Source of the DNA: Laetiporus sulphureus 93-53
Taxonomy: Eukaryota > Basidiomycota > Agaricomycetes > Polyporales > Laetiporaceae
Reading direction: 5' to 3'
Assembly: GCF_001632365.1 (NCBI RefSeq)
Contig: NW_024468514.1
Location: forward strand, 833,317-897,316
Length of the DNA stretch: 64,000 bases
Shown here: positions 59,623 to 64,000 of the stretch, piece after piece
Position numbering within the stretch: the first letter of the stretch is position 1
Layout of the letters: each line of letters opens with the position of its first letter
Program-made: the position numbers and the translations under genes
The notes under the pieces: generated by a model
Told to the model about the DNA's origin: nothing
Databases searched by the model: none
The model's input: only the letters and a program-made list of their open reading frames with translations

Positions 59623-61339
59623 AGCTGCCGGTAGGGTGTCAAAGAGTTTTTTTTCTTCCTTCGATGTTCTTGCTGCATGACACTGTTTGCCCTCGATACC
59701 CACATGCGATGGACAGTTACGACCTTGGATTTTGTTATGACACGTCCGTTGTGTGCTTGCTGTATACAACCTTACGACATTTACCGCTACGCATGCTTGT
59801 TTTATGTTATTTGTCCAGAAGTTCCCTCTGAGGGACGCCTTCGATGTGACGAAGCGATCGATAGCAGGGCCCCATGGTTGGCGGTCGAAAGGGGCGCAGA
59901 AAAGTGACAGGCGGGGTTTTTTTCTTTATGTGTAAGTTGTCTCTATGCTATCCAGCGCTCGGACACACTACCATGAGGTCTGTGGTTCGCTCAGTAATCT
60001 GCTGATCGTAGATGACAATTAGACTAGACGCACACGAATTACGCGAGAAGCGATTTTAGGCGACAGTCCCTCGGTTCTTCTAGTACACGCTTCTCGGGGT
60101 CTTCCACGCGGAACGCACGCATTCATCGTGTGCGCCACCGTTTGCGCGCGTCGTGGTCTTTTGGTGCTTTCGGCCCGTGACGATCGTGCAGTGGATATCA
60201 TGTCGTCCGTGCCGCGCCATCAAAAACGTCCGAGGCAAAGAGAGACAGATCTATACCGGTCGTCCTGCCAAGGCGGGAAATATATTTTGGCGCATGACGG
60301 TGATCAAACGGAGGCAATCAAACGAGGGGCCGTGTTGAGACGGTGAGTTACTCGATCAAGCGATCCAGAGAAGTCTGAGGCGGGGCGAGGGGCGCGGGAC
60401 GTCCAATCGTCGGGCAACGGAGTGGGATGCAACGGTCAAAGCCGCCAACCTGCCTCCACCCGTTAAGTTATAAGTACGTGGGCGAGCGACCATCACCCAC
60501 AGCCGCAAACTGAACCTGGATATCGGACGCCACATCGGTGCGGATGGCAGGCGAAAGATCCGGACATGAAAATTTGCTGCCAAGGATAATAGCCAAATTT
60601 GTCCGACTCCTCAGGGTCGCGGATCAATCAAGGCGAAAAAGGCATCACGTGCCGCACTGCCTACCAGTTCGCGAAGCGCGACTTTGAGGCTCTGTCGAGC
60701 AAGCAACTTGGTCGAAAACCACAATATTGATGTCCGATCCCTGCGGAGAATTTCAAACGTCGTATATTCTGCCTTTTCGTCAGAAAAACGACTCTCTTCT
60801 CAATTAGGGTGGCTGCGTTGTTCTAGCCGGAAGCAAATTTTCAGCACGTGAACCACACAAAGCCTTCGATCTCGTAAAAACGACGTTCTTACGTTGCAAC
60901 GCCCAATTTCAATGGGTGAGGTGCGTGTATTTCAGGCGAAGTAGGTGACGTCATTTTTAAATGAATTATGATGTAGCACTGAATCCGAATGTGAATTGTC
61001 AGAATTCTATATCAGTTCAAGCCAAATCAAATATGACCGTGCTCATTTAAATCGTCGCAGGAAACACAAATGCTCGCCATGTCGAGAAGACGCACGCTGA
61101 AACGTTCACCGGTAAAGAGGCGCTTCCTGACAACTTGTTATTTATTATCACGATATAATAAGCAGGAGATTCACACCACGAGGCGCCACCGGACTGATCC
61201 GCCCATTTAAGCCTCACAAGCGAGGCCGTGTCTCCCACACGACTCCCTCTATTCTCCCACCACCATCTTGCGCGTGCGCTGCGTACGCCCCCGCAGGGCA
61301 GCCGCGCTACGTCAACTACCACATAACTACGCAGAACCC
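59623..61339. other. 1.7-kb intergenic, no gene supported
   Basis: Only short frames. 60720-61060 is AT-rich. The last 150 bases are C-rich and likely promoter and leader of gene F. Confidence 0.4.
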
Positions 61340-62544
61340 ATGTCATTTAACGAACCATCCGACTCGGAAATGAGCAGGTATGGTCCACAGCGCGCGTGCG
61401 TCCCAGGACACCATCGCTAAACAGCGACGCCATCATCATCAGATCCCACTCCATTGTACCCGCGACAGCACCGGGACCGCAGGATGGATATCCAGATGCA
61501 TATCTGGCTCGCATGCGGCCAGATGCCGGTGCGGTCACGCAAGGACGCGCGTGCCCCGTGCTGGTCTCCCTCTACGGCCTCCCCGCACCCGCGCCCGTGC
61601 TGGATCTCCCCGTCGCCGTGTACGCGGACTTTCTCGCCTGGCTCCTGGGCGGCTCCCCGCAGGAGGTCTCGCGCGACTCGTGGATGTACATGCTGCGTCT
61701 CTGCGAGCATGCCGTCGCGGGGCTCGAGCGCGTCGAGAGTGTCTCCCTCGCGGGGGCGGCGTCTTTTACCGGCGGCAGCCAGCCACATCTGGAGGTGGGG
61801 GGGCTGGGCCTGGAGGGCCCGGGGCAGGCGCATGTCGATCTGGATCAACATCAGCGGGCGGTGCAAGGCGACGGTCTCTTCGCTCCACAGCCTGTTCTTG
61901 CGGGCTCGCTGCCTATCGCGTCCCAGGGAGCCTCTGCGATGTCTGGAAATCCGTTCGGAGTCAACGTTCCCGCTATCGCTGTCTCTGCACCGTCCCTCGA
62001 CCACGTGCATCTGAACCACACTCACTATTCCTTGGGTCCGTCTTTTGGTCCGTCGCACTCGCAGGTCTCGCAGGGCCAGGCTCTCGCGTCATCGCACTTG
62101 CAACCCCCGATTGGTCCGTGCCCCACCCCGTCGCTCGCGTTCACCCCTTCTTCCTCGGGGTCCGTCGAGACCCCTGCTCCCACGACCCCCGGCGCTTTCC
62201 AGTCCACCGTCCACTGTAAGTGGGACAACTGCGGCGCCCTGCTCGAGTCTACCCAGCATTCGGCCATCGAAGCCCACCTGCGGGAGGCGCACCTGCCCTT
62301 GTGGCGCGACGTGGAGGACAAGCGGCTCAAGCAGCGTTGCCTCTGGCCGGGGTGCTCGAACCGGAGAGAATTGTTCTACAGCGGACTTGCGAAGCACATC
62401 GCGACCTGCCATTTGCACTCGACGGTGAGCAAGTGCCCGCACTGTGACCAGCAGCTGTCGAGGGGCGACTCGATGGCGCGGCATGTCAAGTCGCAGCATC
62501 CTACGCCCGGTGTGGGTGTGGGCGGGGGCGGGGTGATGCAGTGA
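61340..62544 (+). CDS. CWCH2-type zinc-finger protein F (385 aa, 2 exons)
   Basis: Exons 61340-61377 and 61425-62544 (47-nt intron, GTATGG...AAACAG, phase 2); 386 codons including the stop. An N-terminal segment at about residues 60-108 (DLPVAVYADFLAWLLGG, then MYMLRLCEHAV) corresponds to that of B and D. A low-complexity linker of about 120 residues follows, rich in Gly, Ser, Pro and His. Finger 1: CKWDNC, then IEAHLREAH. Finger 2: CLWPGC, then LAKHIATCH. Finger 3: CPHCDQQLSRGDSMARHVKSQH-like, quoted in part. The tail is a Gly/Val run. It is the longest and most GC-rich member. A 279-codon and a 213-codon frame on either strand over the same bases are shadows of this GC-rich gene. Confidence 0.87.
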
Positions 62545-64000
62545 GTGGTGCGCTCGATCCGTGAGAGGCGATGTGAGGGACTGCTGATGAGGCTACTGAG
62601 CATCGAGAGCGCCGCGCGGCTGTGCTGTGCCGAGTGCACGACGCCGCGTGTTGTACCACTCTGCACCACCAAGGTAGTTGATTCTGGATTTTATTCGTTT
62701 ACGGGTCGTACTCGGGCTGTACGGTGCTCCCATCGTTGAGCCTGCCTGCTGTCCGCTGTTGTCTTTTCTTTCTGTGTCACCGTCGTTGCGGCCTGGAGCT
62801 GCACCATGGAGCTGCGTCAGACGCCTCCTGACGAGTGTGCTTACGTGTTTATCTTGTTGAGTGCTGTCACATAAATGTTGTGTCGTATATTCCATCTCCT
62901 TGCTTCGCTGTCGTGCTTACTGTACATACTACGCACGAGCCTTGTATTACGTCCACCAACCCCGGTATAGCTAGTACAGTGATGACACATACTACGTTGG
63001 AGATCTGTAGCATGATCGTCCTGTACAGTAGATTCCGTGTTATCTGTTAATCAATTACAAGTTCTTCACGCATATCGCCGCAGTCTGTCAAGTGGCCGTC
63101 CGTACAGGTTGTTTCGTGCGGACATCGTACATGGTGTGATGACCGTATAAGTTCAATATCAGCGGCTGTGACGAAGGCACAGCGGCGCGGCCGTCACTCA
63201 TACCGTATGCGCTACCACAAGCCTCGTGAATGCGGTTTGCTGAGTACAAAGTAGGCAAGGGACGTTCGGGGATAGGATCGCTGCATCTCCGAGGCGGCGG
63301 CAGATCAGGCCTGGGTCTGACGGCCGCAAGGGTTCTACTCGCCTGTTCGACAGCCTCGGACGCCCTGTGCATCCTCTTTGACATCTCTATTTCTGGCATG
63401 GCTTGGCACGATAAGATGTGACTTCGCGAGGCGAGGAATACCCGACACCGATCCGAGACCGTCGGAAGGAAGGAAGTGGTTACGGCAATGACTTAATGGT
63501 TCTCTAAGGAAGAGGTCTAGGTAGGTAAGAGGCCGCATGTATCGCGGCGTCAATCTGGGCCCTGAGCGTTGTCTAGGAAGGTATTTCTAGCCGGCTTCGT
63601 GGTTCAGGGTCTTGTATTTCGTGCGGTGATCTGCATGGAAGCTGGGGAGGAGAGAGGCCTTGATGGGGAGTTGGAGCTTCGTCCGAGCACGCTCGGACGA
63701 AGCACGGACGTGAGAATCTTAGGCTGACGTTGTGGCCCTCAAGTTTGAAATTCGAACTCTCGGGTCGGGGTTAGACGGCTGATATTGGTGAACGTCGCTG
63801 GATGTGCACCGCCACAGTCACTTTTACTGACGTGGACAAAAATGGATAAGCTCGTCCTCACCTAGCACCTTGTCCTCTAATCAGGCGCCTGGTGATCTTG
63901 TGAGGTAGAGGTTGGCGCTTGGAGGCCTCCGTGCTGGTCGGAGCGGACGTAGGGCGTGCCGAATGCCTTGGACGGGCTTGATAACGAAATGCTGCGCTGC
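62545..64000. other. Terminal 1.45 kb, no gene supported
   Basis: Only short frames. A strong palindrome at 63676-63703 is listed separately. The last 300 bases show no recognisable feature. Confidence 0.4.
63676..63703. repeat. 28-bp near-perfect palindrome (13-bp arms)
   Basis: GCTTCGTCCGAGC, two bases AC, then the exact reverse complement GCTCGGACGAAGC. It would form a very stable hairpin in RNA or a cruciform in DNA. No T-run follows. Confidence 0.75.

Noticed and set aside
61380..62219. Plus-strand frame of 279 codons and minus frame 61417-62058
   Set aside because: Both overlap zinc-finger gene F, whose frame contains three complete fingers and a splice-supported first exon.
1..64000. 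tRNA, rRNA genes and CRISPR arrays
   Set aside because: No cloverleaf with a GGTTCGAATCC-like T-arm, no rRNA core motifs and no regularly spaced repeats were found by eye; a covariance-model search would be decisive.

Overview
The window comes from a fungal nuclear genome, most likely an agaricomycete basidiomycete, possibly a polypore. The evidence is gene structure: introns of about 47-70 nt with GTRNGT donors split almost every gene, micro-exons occur, and the families fit this group (DUF6533 membrane protein, F-box-like protein, S53 sedolisin, Kre9/KNH GPI protein, Zn2Cys6 regulators). The exact species is inference. I found no rRNA gene, tRNA gene or CRISPR array by eye.

Left third (1-16.7 kb). 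The first 310 bases hold the 5' end of an unrecognised minus-strand gene. Two arms (about 660-5530 and 6800-11640) form a large imperfect inverted duplication around a 1.27-kb spacer. Each arm carries an intact eight-exon Zn2Cys6 transcription factor gene (589 and 591 aa), transcribed outward, with the same intron positions. The arms also share TATA boxes, a perfect palindrome, and three ACGCGT boxes near the inner ends. The spacer holds a frameshifted remnant of a small unknown gene. Next come an F-box-like gene (12828-14577, minus), a run of four adjacent hairpins (14834-14952), and an 878-bp non-autonomous TA-flanked element with 25-bp perfect terminal inverted repeats (15260-16137).

Middle (16.7-39.2 kb), mostly housekeeping and secretory genes: cyclophilin A (minus), a gene-poor 4.7-kb stretch, a 13-exon DUF6533 membrane protein (plus), ribosomal protein eL20 (plus), two neighbouring paralogous RBR (RING1-IBR-RING2) ubiquitin ligase genes (minus), a GPI-anchored Kre9/KNH-type protein (plus), and a secreted sedolisin-type peptidase of 648 aa in nine exons (minus).

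Right third (39.2-64 kb). This part is gene-poor and dominated by one family. Six small zinc-finger genes (43354, 47448, 50963 minus, 54030, 59389, 61340) lie in 19 kb with no other gene I can support between them. Both main fingers carry a C-x-W start, as in the tandem CWCH2 pattern known from Gli/Zic/PacC. Five of the six share a tiny first exon plus one large exon. Three share an N-terminal segment of about 50 residues that I do not recognise. This dispersed tandem family, together with the mirrored regulator pair at the left, is the most novel content of the window.

Exon boundaries were deduced by eye from splice signals, reading frame and, where available, paralogue comparison. Total lengths are divisible by three in every spliced model given.
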